A stretch of DNA of 64,000 nucleotides from Ophthalmolycus amberensis (lineage: Eukaryota > Chordata > Actinopteri > Perciformes > Zoarcidae), in assembly GCA_024529925.1 (NCBI GenBank), contig JAFEUB010001039.1, positions 310,001 to 374,000 on the forward strand, given 5' to 3'. Positions within the stretch are counted from its first letter, which is position 1. Every line of letters starts with the position of its first letter. The notes under the pieces were generated by a model, which ran no database searches, had not been told where the DNA came from, and was given only the letters and a program-made list of their open reading frames with translations. Both the position numbers and the translations under genes were made by a program. Shown here piece by piece: positions 50,601-62,759 of this stretch.

Positions 50601-51641
50601 GGCCATCCTATCAATTTCAGCAAACATCCCAGTATGATTTAATGCAAAAAAAATGTAAGTATCAAACACGCATTATTACTTGGCAGTTAAATATTTAACA
50701 TGTATTCCAACACGAAAACAATCAGTAAATAACACTTATATAATATAATATGACATGTTTATTTATTGAGATGCCCCTATGGACCTTGTTATAGGAGGTA
50801 AAGATCAGGAGAAGTAAACATGAAGTGTAATTATGAATACTGATGTTAAATTAAGCTATGATGAGTTTTCACTGTTAATTTAACATCTCTATTACATGTT
50901 GATGCCTCCATGACCAAGTTAAGCAGATGAGACTGAGGCTATGTAGAAGAAAAGATGTTCACTTTGCCGAATATGTAGCTTGACAGAGTTCTCCATGTGT
51001 TCTCCTCTCAAACGGGTCTTGGAGGAGGAGTGCTCGCGCTGGCGCTCGCGCGTAGAGACTTCTCCTGACGAGAACGCGCAGCGAGGGGGGCTTGATCGTT
51101 CTAGCCCCAAGCTGAATCTATTTGAGGGCGCTGATTGGCTAAATTGTATGTCACTCATTTATATCTTGAATCAGCAATTGGCTAAACTGCTTCATAGACC
51201 CGTCTCTTTTGGGCCAAAACGATCAAGCCCCCCTAGCTGCGCGTTCTCAGAGGTGTCGCGCACACAGACAGAGAGCACGAGCAGAGAGCACACAGGCTGA
51301 GAGCACGAGCAGAGAGCACACAGGCGGAGAGGACGAGCAGGAAAAGCATATATTTTGCGCAGATATCATATTTTACACACATTACTGGGTACATTCCACA
51401 GTTCAAAAACACAAATATTGACAATTTGTATAATTTATGATTATTATAATTTTTTTTTTTTTTTTTTTTTTTTTTTGTGTGGCTCATGGTGGGGCCATGC
51501 CCCATGGCCCTCTATTGACCAGCCGCCACTGATAATATGTATGTTAGATGGTCCTGCGTCACAGGTGGCGTTAACTGATAAACGAGCGTAACCAGCCGTT
51601 ATTAGCTTACCTGTTAAAGGGATGTGGAGGAACCTCAGCAT
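47655..51641 (-). CDS. SRCR-Ig-Ig transmembrane receptor-like protein
   Basis: Exons: 51611-51641 and 50049-50087 (signal peptide MLRFLHIPLTGLLGVLWDGV), 49655-49963 (SRCR domain), 49005-49313 (Ig-like 1), 48578-48892 (Ig-like 2) and 48170-48322 (stalk, TM, juxtamembrane). The last exon is uncertain: 47655-47728, or an immediate stop. All internal introns are phase 1, so domains sit on symmetric exons. The SRCR reads VRLVDGENKCSGRVEVLGHG, CDHGWDLREADVVCLELGCG and VQCSGHEASLTLC, with eight cysteines (group B pattern). The Ig domains show Cys pairs ending in GSYSCLYRIKG and GYYYCLYRVQL, reminiscent of leukocyte-receptor/A1BG-type domains. The TM is ISWLVSGLTFVVAVIVLIIV with no charged residue. 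A basic NNKKKKHTELERE follows, with no ITIM. Length is 409 aa with the longer tail and 385 aa with the shorter. It is a surface protein, perhaps an innate receptor; I recognise no named orthologue. Confidence 0.85.
50569..51531. mobile_element. Non-autonomous hAT-type DNA transposon in intron 1 of the SRCR-Ig gene
   Basis: The ends CAGTGGCGGCTGGT (left) and ACCAGCCGCCACTG (right) are perfect inverted repeats. They are flanked by identical 8-bp direct repeats ATAATATG (50561-50568 and 51532-51539). Length is 963 bp. No transposase is recognisable. The interior contains a 29-bp near-perfect inverted repeat (51070-51098 with 51220-51248), short tandem repeats of GAGCACGAGCAGAGA type near 51275-51330, and a T-run at 51451-51476. 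Confidence 0.9.
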
Positions 51642-54600
51642 GGCTCCCCTCACCCTTCCATCAGACGGCTGGGTGGTCAGGGTGCCCGTTGTGGTGATGA
51701 CGCAGACAGCCGCTGAAAGCTAGTGACCGAACAAAACATTAGCTAGCTTGTGTGCTACAAAGGGTCAGCTCGGCTAACTAAGTAACGTTCAACAAACAGC
51801 TAACGGCTAGCTACGTAACTTAACCCAACTGACTCTGACGGGGCCTGGGGTGCAAATACATTATACTAATACTAATGCAGTGTGGCAAACAGTTAATTAT
51901 TGTCACCAGAAAAAAGTGAAGCTGATGAGTCCGGTTGGCTGTCACCATTACACGATGTACACTGTCAGGATAACGTTGTGAAAATAAAAGTACTCGCCGT
52001 TTAGGCCACCATCCTCCTCACGTCGCCCATTCGGGAGTTCCGGAGCTGAGCAGTGGAGTCGTTCTCCCTGCGGCAGACAGAGGTCGCCACAGCCGCAGCG
52101 CTGCATTTAATCCCATTAGTGTCTCCTTGGAGGGTCACTACTCGGTAGAGGGCAGTAGCTACAATTAGAAAATGTATTTCCTGCAGAAAATGCGTTTGAA
52201 AGCTGAAATGATTCGCAAGAAATTGCTGAAAATACAGAAATGGGAGAGTACCTGTAATGTTGAAGGCCAAAAGCATTGACCTGCACTGCTGAAAACCCTT
52301 CTAGTTGAAATGTCTTAACTGGCAGAGTTGGAAGCTAAACTGTATTATCTAAAGAAGCTAAGGGCTGAATTACAATGCAGGAAAAACTAAGTAATATTAG
52401 TAAAAGTAGTAGTAGTGGTTGTAGTAGTAATAGTAGCAAAACTATTAGTAGGAGTAGTAGGAATAGCAGTTTAATTTAACATAATTTGAATAGGCCTACA
52501 TAAAGTAAAGGGACACCGTTGCATTGTCAAAGGTGACAATACAAATAATTTAGTCCTTTCCCCTTTTTTTTATTATTAAAATTTGACGAAGTTGAATTGT
52601 CTTTTCGAGAGGTTCTGATTGGATTTCTATATTTGAAATGTGAACTTGGACAGGCCGTGTTTATTGACTGTGGCTGTATTTTATTTCAGCACCCAGAGGA
52701 AGGCTTTTAGCTGAAACGCATTGCATGTCAAGAAATAGAAAAGAAAATACACAACCCTTGTTCTGTGCAAACAAATACATTCTTAAACTCAGTCAGTTGA
52801 GGCTTCGGCACTCTGAGTCAACAAAATCAAGTCGATGTCTTTTGCAAAATAATGAATTCTGCAACTAATTGTTCTGTTTATACTTACTTTAGGTCTATAT
52901 CTTTAGCATTAAATATTATATTGTATCTTTATCAAGGACGTAAAGGCTTAAATTACAAAGTTACAGCCTTATTAGTACAAAATCTCTTTGTTTGCCTACT
53001 ATTCCTGTACAAGGAATGTACAGGACTTGCTGGGCAAGGAAACACTGTCTGTGGAGGCACAGAAAGGGGATTTTATACTATAAAGAACAACATTTAGTAA
53101 CCTTCATCTATGAGGAAGTGAAAGAACAGCAGAATGTATTGTTCACAACCTGGCAGCCTACAGTTACTACCTTGTTGTAGGTTAAACATTTCAGTGTGGG
53201 AAGAACAGCCGGAAAAGGGTGACCAGCACCTCCTTCACTATTGTAGACGCAGATAGCCATCCAAAGAATTATCTATAACACAATTCTCCTGCTGCAATCC
53301 TCCCACATCCTCCCCTCTTTTTGTCATGAGCATGTTCTTCCAAGACGGAAAGGACAATGTGAATGAATCACCCAATAAAAACATCAGAAAGAAGACATAC
53401 GTGCTGATTCATGCCTGAGATGTGAAATCATTTCACACGCCAAGTGACTAAGCCAATGAAATCCCATTCCCCGGTCAGAGATGACTAGGCTTTCCTTTGG
53501 CTTAGGGTGTTTTTTCCTTCCTTGTTTGTATTCGAACCAAATGTGTTTGCATTTTCAGTCCCTCATTTGCGTCCATGATGGACCACAAGTCATTTAGAAC
53601 AGAGCCACTTCCTCTGACTCAGAGGCAGGCCCTGGCCTGGAGAGCTGGTGAAGGCAGTGGGCAAAAATAATAGATATCCTGAAAACCTGTCAGTCTGAAA
53701 GAGAACTGCGACTTGGCTGAAGATATATTTTCCATTCAAACCACAGAGGCTGCAAAGCCAAGTGGTTGGAGTCGTGGAAATGACCGAATCGGAGTCTATA
53801 GACCTCAATCCAATCCGGAATTTGCGGATGGACTGGAAAATTGTTGAATCGTGATCCCTTTACAATTTGACGTCGTCAGTTTTACGAAAAAATAGGGACA
53901 AACTGTCTAGATGTGTAAAACTAATGAAGACTTTTACACCGATTCAAGTCTGTAATTGCTGCCTACGGTGCCGTTACAATTCAACACTGACTTTAAGGTG
54001 AATACTTCTGCATCCAATTTATATTTGTACTTAATTTAGCTCAGTGTGTACACATTTCCTTTCACCTTGGCATCAAATGTTTTTTTTCATCTTGCTCAAG
54101 GTGATAAAAGATGCTCTACTGATTCAAAGTTGTAAAAATAAGTACAAAAATATCCACGAGGTGATTCTGTTTTTATAGACCTATGTGGAAGACTATGTGA
54201 GGCAGCCATTACTAAATAACGGTAACACAATGTCAGCAACCTAAATTAACTGGACGACAGTGAACAGAAAACACATCTTGATGTTCAGTCGAAGCATAAA
54301 GCATGTTTCAAATAGAGAGCAGAGTTTGTACTGCACGTTTTAGGTTGGAGACATTTAGAATAATCCTAAAAGTGGGATGAATTCCTTTAAGAAAGCTCCG
54401 AAGACCTTTTTTTCCTCCAAAAATATTTTTCAGCAAAATCTCGCCGTCATCACCAAACACAAATTCTCAATTAAATCAAACAGAATATTTGGACTTCAGA
54501 ACAGAACCAGCCAACTAGTCCTTTCATCACAGTAATGGTACATTTTTGCAATAATGAAATAATTTCTCCAGTATTTGGGTGAATAACTGATATTGTTTCT

Positions 54601-54960
54601 TGGTGCATTTTATTGAGCCATTGGTCAAATAGGCATCCAAGTTCTCATTATATTGTAAAAGGGGACTATCTTTTTTCCACAAAGAAAACATACAGATAAG
54701 CCTGCATGTAAGTATTCTTGGAGATAGATAGATATATATATATTAATGAAAAATATGATACATTTCTCTGTAAATCAAACTTCAAAACCAGTGAATTTGT
54801 GAAACAGAAAAACTCAAAATGATTGGTGGTCATTACATTTCAAGGAGCAGCACTAATAGTAGCACTTCATCCGAATTACCAAAAGAGTCAACCTGTGCAA
54901 TCATGTCTGCTGGTACATTTACCACCGATAAAAAGGGAACAAACAATGCCATAACAGAAC
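51642..54960. other. Large intergenic region between the SRCR-Ig gene and slc25a33
   Basis: The region contains the SRCR-Ig promoter/5' region just above 51641 and, toward 54960, probable slc25a33 3'UTR (minus-strand AATAAA at 54609-54614 is one candidate). The open frame at 52001-52276 (-) has no recognised domain. An AGT-rich simple repeat lies near 52395-52460. No gene is supported. Confidence 0.5.
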
Positions 54961-55271
54961 AAAATATACAATAATTTAGTTAACTTAACACTAGTTCTCT
55001 AAGAAGATGACCTTTTTTTCACAGGTTTGGAGTTTTAATTTAAGTACCATGACTTCTTCAGTTGTTTTGATGAACTCCGAACAACAAGCTTTCAATAAAA
55101 CAACGTGTTTAGCTCTTTGGATAACAGTACAACCTGCTTCAGCTCCACCATAAAAGTCTCTGTAGCACCACATTAAATAAAATGTATGTACTGCATTTTC
55201 AAAAGTCTTTTGCCCAGCAGGTTTTGGGGTTTTGTGTGGCATCAGGATCCCAACTATCCAGCATTTTTTCT

Positions 55272-58200
55272 TCACTTTGATTCTCCAAGAAGATGGACAA
55301 TGAGTTCATACGTGGAGAGGACGATGGCTGTGTTGGGGATTTGTCTAATTAGCTGTGGAACGAGTCCTCTATAAAAAGCTGCATAGCCTTCCTCCACAGC
55401 TATCAACCTCCCCGTCTGGAAGAAATACTTGTACTTGCTGCCTTCCTCACGCAGCCTTGTCCGAATTACCTCTGTGGAGACAAAAAAAAAAGTATTAGTC
55501 ATTATTAGACAAATACATCTCCCTGAAATTAGGTTGTTGTGTTGCAAGAGACAAACAACAGGATGTTAGTGTTTACCGTGTGGATAGGCTATGCAGGACG
55601 CACAACCCTTTGAAAAAGCAGCAGCCATCATCAGACCCAGGAAGTCGGATGCCCCTTTCTCCTTTTCACCATTTGAGGAGGCGAATTGGCGCTCGGCAAG
55701 GCGTTTCTTCAGTGTCTCGTAGATGAGGAAGCAGATCATGGTCTCCGAGATGCCAGCATAAGATGCAGTCAAGCCTCGGTAGAAGCCCCGAATTCCTTCC
55801 GTTTTGTAAACATATCGGGCGCACTGCAGTGCATTCATCTTCTTCTCTCCTCTGGCTCTAAAGAGGAGAAACGGTCAGACTCATCAGTGCCAAAATCACA
55901 TTTGGTGGAAAGGTTGAAACAACAGCTATTCTAACTGTTAATGATCATCTTATCTGTTTATTGCCCAAGTGATTCATCAACTTTCAGCCCAGGAAGTATG
56001 TAACCCCCTGGAGTTTCCTTATTGAGCTGAATGAGTATCTAGTATAGTTGTCACTGAATTCTGTGCCACAGGACAGGTGTTCTTTACAGACAGATCTGTT
56101 CCTGAGTCCTCACATGATACTACTGCCCTGTACTCTGTAGTGTAAATATAGACTCTTCTTCTGCACGCAGGACAGTGCGTCAGCACTGTGTATTTATGGA
56201 GCCGGGTCACACGCTCAGTCTCACAAACTGCACAAGGACACCACCGTGGAGGTCTGTTAAAGGTCACATGATATGGAGTAATTTACCCCAAAATAAGTCC
56301 GATTGTTCTACACAGCTCTAACGCAGAACACTAGAGCTCAAATACGAGTACACACATGATAGGTGAAATTAGGAGTGTACACACTTTTTCTCCAGCTGCA
56401 TTCTGGTCTTGACCATCCAGACGGGGTTCATCAGAGAGTTAGTAACGAAAGCTGAGAGCAGAGGGGCCAAGAAGCACATTTAGTTTTACACTGCAGTTCA
56501 ATATACGATTAATTTCATCCCCTCAATGTAACTCATAACATCTGTAAAAAAAAATAAAAAATGCTGCAGTCAGAAATATTAGCCTTGTAATGATTGACAT
56601 TTTCAAGTCTACAATGTTTGTTTTTATATTCAAAAAAGCTATGGAAGCATTCTGTTATGTCATCCACAGGGTAGACAAAGCATACGCTTTAGCAATACTG
56701 TTTTTGCAGGGCCCTGGATTGCGTTACATGTTACAGCTGTTTATAAGCATGTAAACAAAGGCTAACATGCAGACTGCTCACCTGCAACACCAGCAGAGGA
56801 CATGTGCACCACTCCACTATTAGGGACGAACAGCCCATTGAACGTCTCTTTAGCTTTCGAGTACGCAGCAAAGTAAATGGCTCTGAAACACAGAGAACAA
56901 ACGGGTGAGGACTCTACACAGAAGTAGCTATAAAGAATTAGAACGCAGTGATTAAATGAATGCATTTCAATATGTGAACTGGGCAATTCTGCAAAAAGAG
57001 TCCATTTGGACTTGTGTTGGCCTTTGACAGAGTGCATCCAGAGCAGTCTGTTTGCCAATGCCTGTTCCCTCTACTTCTGGAACAAACTGCCACTGCACCA
57101 GAATGGGCTGAATAAGCACCACAGATGCCCACAGAGCTGCCCTGAAAGTGAGCCTGTGCAAGCTGGCCAGTGGAATGAGTGACAGTGGAATCACTGGGCG
57201 AAGGATCATGGTGCGGCTACTCATTAACAGACTATTTGTTGACACTACAAAATAAACGGTGAAAATGAAACAAGATGTACCTACATAATATTGAACTTTT
57301 GTTTTGACTTAAGGCAGATCAGTTATTATCAAGCCATTGTCAGAACCATGTACGATACTTTAGTGTCAGAGTTAAACAAACAGTTCCTTTTTTGTATTTT
57401 ATGTTAAGTTTGATCAAAAACAAGTACAGAGGACTCGTGTTGACACACGCTGTAGCCTACAAAAACCAAACAGCTGACCCAAAGAAGTCTGTGAGGCTGG
57501 GGTTTATACAGCCAGTTAATGCTTTCAGCCATTAAAGTTAAAATATAAACACAGCCTCCTGCTTTTTTGTCGTCTTTGGTTAGCAGCTGTGCATTAATGC
57601 ACTCTGAAGAGCCCTGCCACATCAAAACAACAGACTTTACAGAGAAACACACACTCTGCCGCCTTCTTGGCCTCTGCTTTGTTTATTGTTTTTGAGTATC
57701 ACTTCAATGTGTGTCATCAATAACCTGTACCCCAACTGGCAGGTATCATTAACACAGAGACTGGCATAGTGTCAGGTCTTTGTTAAATAAAACTGCAATG
57801 GGTGAGGATGGTGGCGAGACTGAGTGCAGACACTGATTCAACTGTACCTTGAGGGGGCCACACCAACAAGATTCGGCCCCAGACCACGGAAAAGTGATCT
57901 TGGTCCCTCTTTTTCTAGTATAGACCTGAAACAAAAGAAAACCACCAATCAAAACACTAATATTTGAGTTTACATATATTCACAGCTTTTATTCATATTC
58001 AGCTGTTTCTACATATGTTACAGAAAAGGTCAGTGTAGGACTGGACCCCACCGCTTCTATTATGGGAATGAGTACGATGGCTCCTGCAGCGAAGTGTTTC
58101 CCCAGTTCTGTTCACTTGAGCCGGTTTAACCAAGTGTATACATGAGACCCAGACCTCTCTGCAGTGACCGGTCACGTTGACCACGTCCCCACAAGGTTTT

Positions 58201-58584
58201 TTTTAAACTCTTTGTAGGGAGTGAACTTCTTCACTCGCCAGATGATATTCAGGTCTGTCTGGGGCTACGCAGAGGGAGAGGGTGAAACTGCAATTTGTGT
58301 TGGTGTCTGTAATGCAAACCTGTCTCTCAAGCAGTGTGCACGCATTCCACCCTTCTCTCACTGATACCCAGACACCTCAACAACAATGAGTTTAAACAAC
58401 AATGCAGCGCTCACTACTGAGGTTTCAATCACTCGGAGAAGAGGTTTTATGTCTAGAAATAGTTTTGCATAAATATAAGCCTGTAAATACAACGACAATT
58501 CCATAACAGCTCCGAAAAATCTAATTGTATCAACCAAGGTAAGTTTACAAGAAAATGTGTAGATATAATTGTTTGGGGCTTTTG

Positions 58585-58631
<47 letters not shown>

Positions 58632-61195
58632 GCATATTGATATATAACGTAAACAGCTGACCAGTCCAGACCAGTCCAGCCCTCTAGTGTAATACGACTC
58701 TGACTGAGCACCCTGGAGCAACCTCCCCTTCTTCGTCTTGGTCCACTGGGGCTGCTTTTAGTTCTTACCAACCTAAGCAGAGTCATAAAAATGCTACTTT
58801 CATGGACAACACACCAAAAGAACGCGTAAGGCCTGGTGGCACACAATGTGCCCCAAACAGCTGGTTAAAGACACCAAACTGGAGGGTCCAGATCCTCACG
58901 TTATAGACCAAAGTAATTTCATGGACTAAATCAAAAGAACAGCACAAGACTTAATACAACTATTCCAAAATATATATATTGCATATACATATATATTATA
59001 ATTCGTAATGTCAACACATCAGTTATGCTTAAACGTTGAGGTCTTTGCAGGGTAAAACTCTAACTTGTAACTATAATGGGTAGCCATCTTACAATAATGA
59101 CAGTCCCTTTAGGGTAGTCCCACTAAAGACAAAGTGCAACTGTGTGTACCTTTGTTTGCAGTTAGAAAAATGAAATTACCTCAAGTAACAGCCAACACAT
59201 CAAAGACAAACATCTTACCGTAGGACCTGAAGAAGCCCTGGAGTAACTGTACCCGGTCGAATAACTCCAGTGCCGCTGAGGGTGCCCAGATGGACCTGGA
59301 AGATGGGTCGAAGGGCGAGACCAGAAGACTGCAACCGTGTTTTCAACACCTCCAGGGGGCAGGTCACGATGGCTCCCACCGTACCACTACATCTGCAAAT
59401 TGATAATAATACATAAAAGTAAGGATTATGGACTTTCGATTGTTTTACATTGAACAAGCAAATACATGAACGTAGCCTAAGTAGAGGGGGTTTTCTATTT
59501 GCAAGGATACTCATACTGGCTCTGACTGAGCAGAGTGTTCTTCCATCATAAAGCCGAGGAGCTATGGCCGAGCGCAATGAACAAGTAGGGTCAAAGACCG
59601 GTCTCTGGCTGTGCAATGGAAATACTCAGAGTTAACCCAACACATCTGGTGCAGAGGGTTTTATGGCTCAGATGCTGTAATTGCACTTGGACGGAGTCAT
59701 GTGCCTGTTTTTTATAGCAGTTTTCCTATTCCAGCATAACAAATGTATTAATTTAGTTATATACAGTTCAAATTTGTACATATTTTATCAACTGTGTCTG
59801 TAAACATATCGGTGACAAGCTTAGAAGTTTGGAAGGGATCAGACTACGTCTCCGTACCGGTTGTGCTGTGATGAGAGAGTCAAACATCTCAGCAAATGGA
59901 ACACCTGACACAATTACATCAATGATTATGTAACACCTGCCCGCCCATATCTGAGTGCTTTGTTATTGAATTACAGACATGGAATTATACTCAGTGTTAC
60001 AGGATGTTCCATGACCTAATTTGACAAACAAAAACATGCAACTACGATGACACAATGCGGTGTTGAATTGTCGTGGCCATGACCTGTTAAGAAAGTTAAG
60101 AAATCCTGGCTGCGAATGCAAGAGAGTGGGCCCTCTGAAAAGGAGTGTGTTTGTACTATTACATTGTGTGCTTTAAGTATTGCTGTCGTTAGCATGTCGA
60201 CCACAGGCTGCTGTACGAGTTCGGCTGATTTAGAGTAATCGTTACCTCGAGAGGTATACACACATCTCTCTAAGGTCCCACATACTGGACGTTTTAAGAC
60301 TGCCTGTTAAACAAAGCAGTCAACATCATCATCGTCTTATTATACAGTTGACTCGTTTCTCATTTAGCCAAACTGAGTTGAGCTAGCGTTAGCTAACTTA
60401 AAAGCTCATTATAACATTTCAAGGGTGAAATGGCGTCATTTTAACAAGCCGGTGCTTTTTAAACGCGACTTTAACATCACAGGCCTTAATGTCATTATGA
60501 GGAGTTTGGCTAGCATCGCCAGCATGGACGTCTCCACTTTAAACGTTGCCTAACGCAAAGGACATCGCATACGGTTAGCTAAAGCCCGCCGGCATTTCTT
60601 ATGACCGCGCCACCTTCACAGTCTTGTATTACACAGATTAGCGTCAGTTCTAACGCAGTGTGTCATCTTGCATCGCGTTGTAACTCACAACACGAATACG
60701 ACCTTCCAGACCAGACACATTTAACAGCGTTATCTCGCTAGCTAACTGTAGCTAGCAGGTGTTAGCAAACGTCCGCACGGATGTACCGCGGGCTCTTTCT
60801 CCACGACAACAACGTTATTTAATAACTAGTTTAAGATGAAGAAGTTAATGTTGTAGCGAGTTGTTATTTCGTATCGTCCGTTTACAGCATAATTAAGAAC
60901 GTAGTCAAACAAACCAACGTCTCCTGTGTTGAATGCGGCAGATTGTGCTATGCTAACACGAGCTAGCTCGGATACCCGGTTAGCATGCTGACTCTCTAAT
61001 ACCGAGAATGCGTTAGATTAGCGAGTCATTTATACGTGGATACTCAAAGGTACTTATGTGACAAACATCGCATAACCCAAGGTCGTGTTACATGAACCTC
61101 TGAGCTATTAATAACGTTGCTCTGGTTAGAAGCAGTAACATTAATGAGACTTACCCCCCTGCAAAGAGATTCAGCAGAGTGTCTTTATGTGCCAT
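55272..61195 (-). CDS. slc25a33: Mitochondrial pyrimidine nucleotide carrier SLC25A33
   Basis: This mitochondrial carrier family protein (inner membrane) exchanges UTP and other pyrimidine nucleotides and supports mitochondrial DNA/RNA synthesis. Exons: 61155-61195, 59219-59392, 57848-57925, 56782-56882, 56385-56451, 55577-55857 and 55272-55471, all in phase (313 aa). The three carrier signature motifs are intact: CPLEVLKTRLQ, NPVWMVKTRMQ and YPHEVIRTRLREEG. Other SLC25A33-specific segments are DTLLNLFAGGCSGTVGAI, SRAIYFAAYSKAKETFNGLF, MNALQCARYVYKTEGIRGFY and QLIRQIPNTAIVLSTYELIV. The start MAHKDTLLNLF lies in a CpG-rich region with the long first intron (59393-61154). The 5' splice site of exon 5 (GAAAAA followed by GTGTGT) is weak. 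SLC25A36 is the nearest alternative, but the FVPNSGVVHM block fits A33 better. Confidence 0.95.
58583..58625. repeat. (AT)n microsatellite
   Basis: A pure AT run lies in slc25a33 intron 2. Flanking open frames that read YIYIYI are artefacts of it. Confidence 0.9.
60360..61154 (-). promoter_or_regulatory. CpG-rich promoter-proximal part of slc25a33 intron 1
   Basis: CG dinucleotides are clearly denser here and up to about 61420 than in the surrounding AT-rich DNA, with several GCTAGC/AGCTAGC motifs. It overlaps the first exon region, as expected for a housekeeping promoter and its downstream CpG island. No single element can be named with confidence. Confidence 0.4.
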
Positions 61196-62519
61196 CCTTT
61201 TCTTTTTCAAACAGCCACCATACTTGTGTCGTGTCGCTTGTTCAAAAAGAAGGAGAAGAACAACGGCTGTATGATCCCCGCGTGAGTGTCTGTCTGTCTA
61301 TACCCGGCTCGGTGGAGCGGCAGTGGTTGACCTCAGGAACTGCTCACAGTTTACGTCAGGGGGCCGGACAGGGGTGTTGTCCGTGACGTAGGGCCACGTG
61401 CGTAACCGATTGGTCTTTTCTCTCATGTCGATGGACAATTATTACCAGCAACAAAGATGAACAAAACAACAGGAGAACAACACTTTGTACCTCAGAGTTC
61501 CTCCTGACCTTCACTGGTTTCAGTGTAAAATAAACGATTTTCACTCTGCACGACAACTAGTATTCAATTAATTAGTCTTAAAATGAGGTATCACGAAATA
61601 TAGAGACTAAAATGTCTTCAAAAACGGTTTTTTTTCACTAAAAAACACGAGATTCTTTTTTCACACTTCACTTTTGAAGTAGATATGAATAATAAGAATG
61701 CGACATAATGAGAATAAAAACTTTATGAAACTGAGAAAAAAGGTTTCTCAGTGAAGTCTGGTTGGGAACGGACCGATTGTCTTTTTTGACTTTCCATCAA
61801 ACTATTCGTGGCTGTTCCTACTCTGATAAGAAATGGATGGTCACATCCTTTTAGAAAGGTTTTTTAGAAAGATCTCAGAACAACAGGGCCTTTGGTTTTA
61901 TTGAAATATGACTCCATGCCTGATTGTGTGACATAATAGACAGGTGATGTTATGGGATGTGCTGTACACCAATGAGCGGTGAGTAATACAAGTTGGTATG
62001 CTGTCACCCTGTTGAGGCTATACATCTACAAAAAAATAATAGCACTTTGTTTGTTCTTTTGTCTGTGCAATAACATCTTTGTCATTATATCAAAATTGTC
62101 TCGTCAAACCAGCCGCACTTTCTTTTTGTCCTGTTTGAAATCATAACACAGGTTTGTCATCGCGTGTTAACATAGGCCTACATTATTAACATGCACAAAC
62201 ATGTGCTTGAGCAATAAAGTGCATTTCACTTATTGCAAAATAGGTTTTGGGTGCCCTTTATATGAGTCATACCAACATGAAATGCTTATGTAATTGAACT
62301 TTCAACTGGCAAATGTATTTTAAAGTTAAAGTAACTATGTACATTTACTTCAGTATTGTACTTGAAGTTACTGTGAGGAACTTTTAACTGGTTATAAAAC
62401 AGTCTCAATTTAGTACTTAGGTCTCTACACAAGTAAACAAGACCACCAGTGAGAAGATTGGCCATATAGTTATTCTCAATGCTCATCACTGGTGCCACTA
62501 GATCAGATTATGCGCATAA
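61196..62519. other. slc25a33 upstream region
   Basis: The proximal 200 bp are GC-rich promoter and 5'UTR. The rest is AT-rich with no supported gene. The open frame at 61117-61386 (+) overlaps the promoter antisense to the gene and has no recognised content. Confidence 0.5.
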
Positions 62520-62723
62520 TCAGACAAAATTGCACAGGTTCACCAGAAACTCCTTCAGTTCAGACTCGAGCAGGGCCTCAAGCAGCAACCAGCCCCAGAG
62601 CCGGCTTCGTTCCTCCTCAGCAGCTCCTCCTCCGGCCAGGAGCAGAGCATTACCTCGCTGCTGCGCCAGTCCCCGCTGGGAGCCAACAACCGGGACCAGG
62701 TCTGCGAGGGGCCTTCTATCTGA
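62520..62723 (+). other. Exon-like open stretch of unknown origin
   Basis: This is a GC-rich island in AT-rich surroundings, with 67 sense codons open without an ATG up to TGA at 62721. It reads KIAQVHQKLLQFRLEQGLKQ, then SSSSSGQEQSITSLLRQSPL and GANNRDQ. An acceptor-like TAATCAG just before 62525 and a donor-like CAG followed by GTCTGC at 62699/62700 would delimit a coding exon. Its composition looks protein-like, but I cannot assign a family and no second exon is found. It may be a lone exon of a gene running off the window, or a pseudogene fragment. Confidence 0.35.
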
Positions 62724-62759
62724 CTCTGCTGCAGTAAAAGGGTGCTCAGTAACAGTAAT

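Noticed and set aside
50980..51505. Several open frames in the SRCR-Ig first intron
   Set aside because: They lie inside the 963-bp hAT MITE and its GC-rich inverted repeat. No transposase motif is present.
52001..52276. 91-codon minus-strand open frame above the SRCR-Ig gene
   Set aside because: No recognised content and no splice or expression evidence. It could at most overlap a 5' non-coding exon.
58358..58846. 162-codon minus-strand open frame within slc25a33
   Set aside because: It is intronic, contains the (AT)n translation YIYIYIYI, and has no match to carrier sequence.
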